NCBI RefSeq assembly: GCF_009498525.1
Contig: NZ_QSNT01000001.1
Location: 1,201,083-1,265,082, forward strand
From: Rhizobium sp. ICMP 5592
GTDB lineage: Bacteria; Pseudomonadota; Alphaproteobacteria; Rhizobiales; Rhizobiaceae
DNA: 64,000 nucleotides
Direction of reading: 5' to 3'
In this document: positions 62,603 to 64,000 of the stretch, one piece after another
How the letters are laid out: every line of letters begins with the position of its first letter
Numbering within the stretch: the first letter of the stretch is position 1
Position numbers and translations under genes: made by a program
Notes under the pieces: generated by a model
Told to the model about the DNA's origin: nothing
Databases searched by the model: none
What the model saw: only the letters and a program-made list of their open reading frames with translations

Positions 62603-63775
62603 CTATTTCACCGCCGCCAGCCCGGGATCGCCCTGCTTTTCGAAGGTCTGGATTTCCTTGTTGTAGTAGGTACCGTCGGCGGCCTTGGCGACTTCGCGCA
62701 GATAGATGTTCTGGGTGATGTGCCGGCTTTCCGGATCGATGGTCACCGGGCCGCGCGGGCTGACCCAGGAGAGACCCTTCACCGCGTCGATGGCCTTCTG
62801 GGCATCCTGCTTGCCGCCGGTCGCCTCGATCATCTTGTAGATGACATGCATGCCATCGAAGGCGCCGACCGCCGGGAATGTGAGTTCGGCCGGATTGCCG
62901 ATCGCCTTGTCGGCAGCGGCGACGAAGGCCTTGTTTTCCGGGGAGTCATGAGAAATCGCATAGTGGAAGGTCGTCTGCATGCCGAGTGCTGCGTCGCCAA
63001 GCGCCGGTAGATCGGACTCCTGCGTCAGGTCGCCGGGCGAAAACAGCTTGATGCCGGCGCCCTTCAGGCCGTTTTCATTGTAAGCCTTGACGAAGCCGAG
63101 CGTGGTCGGGCCGGAAGGCAGGAAGGCGAAGACGCCTTGCGCGCCGGAATCCTTGATGCGCTGCATGATCGGGCTGAAATCATTGGTCGATAGCGGCATG
63201 CGTACCGCTTCGACCACTTGGCCGCCGACCTTCTCAAAACCGGCCTTGAAGGCATTTTCTGCATCGACGCCGGGACCGTAGTCGCTGACGACGGAGATGA
63301 CCTTGTTGACGCCGCCGTCATGCGCGACCTTGGCGATCGGTGTCGATGTCTGCCAGGTCGTGAACGAGGTTCGCACCACCAGTGGGCTCTTGGTGACGAT
63401 CGCCGATGTCGCGGCGTTGAAGATCACCATCGGCACATTGGCCTGCTTGAGGATCGGCGTCACGGCCATGGCGTCCGGGGTGAAATAGAAGCCGGCGAGA
63501 TACTGCACATGCTCCTTGACCACCAGTTCCTGCGCCGAAGACTTCGACTGCGCCGGGTCCGCCTGCGGCACGTCGCGGTAGATTACCTCGACCTCGTCGT
63601 TGCCGACCTTGCTGCCATGCATGGCCATATAGGCATCGATGCCGGCCTTGAAATTCTTGCCCTGCAGGGCGAATGGCCCCGAAAACGGCCCGATGACGCC
63701 GATCTTGATCGTGTCGGCATAGGCGGTACCGCTGATGGCGACAGCCGCGATCGCGGCCAGAATAATCCGTTTCAT
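62603..63775 (-). CDS. Periplasmic amino-acid/amide-binding protein, LivK/Peripla_BP_6 family
   Basis: The 390-residue protein begins with a clear signal peptide (MKRIILAAIAAVAISG, cleavage near AYA/D). The type I binding fold follows with IKIGVIGPFSGPFALQGKNFKAGIDAYM. This subfamily serves Liv-type importers for branched-chain amino acids, short amides or urea. GGGGAGGAG precedes the ATG at 63775. It is the first gene of the five-gene operon running left to 59166. The neighbouring 5-oxoprolinase and ureohydrolase suggest a nitrogenous ligand such as a cyclic amide or guanidino compound, but this is inference. Confidence 0.88.
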   Translation of the reverse strand: MKRIILAAIAAVAISGTAYADTIKIGVIGPFSGPFALQGKNFKAGIDAYMAMHGSKVGNDEVEVIYRDVPQADPAQSKSSAQELVVKEHVQYLAGFYFTPDAMAVTPILKQANVPMVIFNAATSAIVTKSPLVVRTSFTTWQTSTPIAKVAHDGGVNKVISVVSDYGPGVDAENAFKAGFEKVGGQVVEAVRMPLSTNDFSPIMQRIKDSGAQGVFAFLPSGPTTLGFVKAYNENGLKGAGIKLFSPGDLTQESDLPALGDAALGMQTTFHYAISHDSPENKAFVAAADKAIGNPAELTFPAVGAFDGMHVIYKMIEATGGKQDAQKAIDAVKGLSWVSPRGPVTIDPESRHITQNIYLREVAKAADGTYYNKEIQTFEKQGDPGLAAVK

Positions 63776-64000
63776 AATTTCTCCTCCCCTACCGGCCTGC
63801 TCCCCGGGCCAGTTTGCTTTTACGCAAATTTGCTGCGGTCAATCTGGCATACGAAATAGTGATGTAAAATGAAATAAACGCTCGCATCGATAATGCCAGG
63901 GTTATGTTTGTTTCTTGAATTTCAGCTCAAGAATTTATTCCCAGCCGCCTCACGTTCCCAATTAATTCCCGCGCCGATCGCAGCGACGCTGCTGTTGCCA
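63776..64000. promoter_or_regulatory. Upstream region of the Liv-type operon
   Basis: Moderately AT-rich with no gene. It should hold the promoter of the leftward importer operon. A 10-base palindrome GCAAATTTGC lies at 63823-63832, preceded by TTTGC at 63807-63811, which could be an operator. I see no clear -35/-10 pair. The region is cut by the window edge. Confidence 0.4.

Overview
The window is high-GC alphaproteobacterial DNA, most likely a Rhizobium (R. tropici/etli/leguminosarum type) chromosome or chromid. The grounds are a succinoglycan (exo) cluster in the Sinorhizobium order exoU-exoX-exoY-exoF-exoQ-exoZ, an agp-type alpha-galactoside locus, a RIME-like double palindrome, a DUF982 protein, and several class III nucleotide cyclases. 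No rRNA, tRNA, insertion sequence, prophage or CRISPR array was seen.

Layout. (1) 1-6656: succinoglycan genes. exoU and exoX point left; exoY-exoF-exoQ-exoZ form a rightward operon behind a 0.7-kb AT-rich control region carrying two spaced inverted repeats. exoB, which follows exoZ in S. meliloti, is absent. (2) 6673-14262: a sugar or sugar-acid catabolic unit. It has an Rbs-type ABC importer, an aldo/keto reductase and an altronate-dehydratase (UxaA) family enzyme, divergent from a GntR/FCD regulator with two winged helices. (3) 14335-15522: an orphan Hint-domain protein. (4) 15923-28627: glycoside catabolism. A GH2 enzyme sits behind a LacI-type palindrome, next to an AraC activator (agpT-like) divergent from GH4 - AgpA-type binding protein - two permeases - double ATPase - second GH4. 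A strong terminator closes the operon. (5) 28811-30946: an FAH-family enzyme and three small genes.

(6) 30996-47231 is about 16 kb read entirely leftward. From upstream to downstream it holds a DUF3095 cyclase-like protein, a class III cyclase, a second AgpA-like ABC importer whose four genes all overlap, three glycosyltransferases, a very unusual 904-residue ABC exporter-like protein, and a stand-alone cyclic-nucleotide-binding protein. The exporter-like protein has lost all its ATPase motifs and carries a 280-residue insertion. (7) 47377-53462: two methyltransferases flanking a RIME-like element, a redox-type adenylate cyclase (membrane anchor, 2Fe-2S domain, catalytic domain), a glycosyltransferase overlapping a NodB-fold deacetylase-like gene, and a metallo-beta-lactamase-fold hydrolase. 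(8) 53712-63775: a MarR regulator, a fused 5-oxoprolinase/hydantoinase, a ureohydrolase-family enzyme and a five-gene branched-chain-amino-acid-type ABC importer.

The best candidate for an undescribed system is region 6 together with region 7. It combines cyclic nucleotide makers, a cNMP receiver, a possible phosphodiesterase-fold enzyme, four glycosyltransferases, a deacetylase-like enzyme and a pseudo-ATPase exporter. This suggests a glycan or glycolipid made and exported under cyclic-nucleotide control. The grouping is inferred from gene order, not shown. Starts were adjusted by hand where a ribosome binding site or overlap favoured an internal codon.
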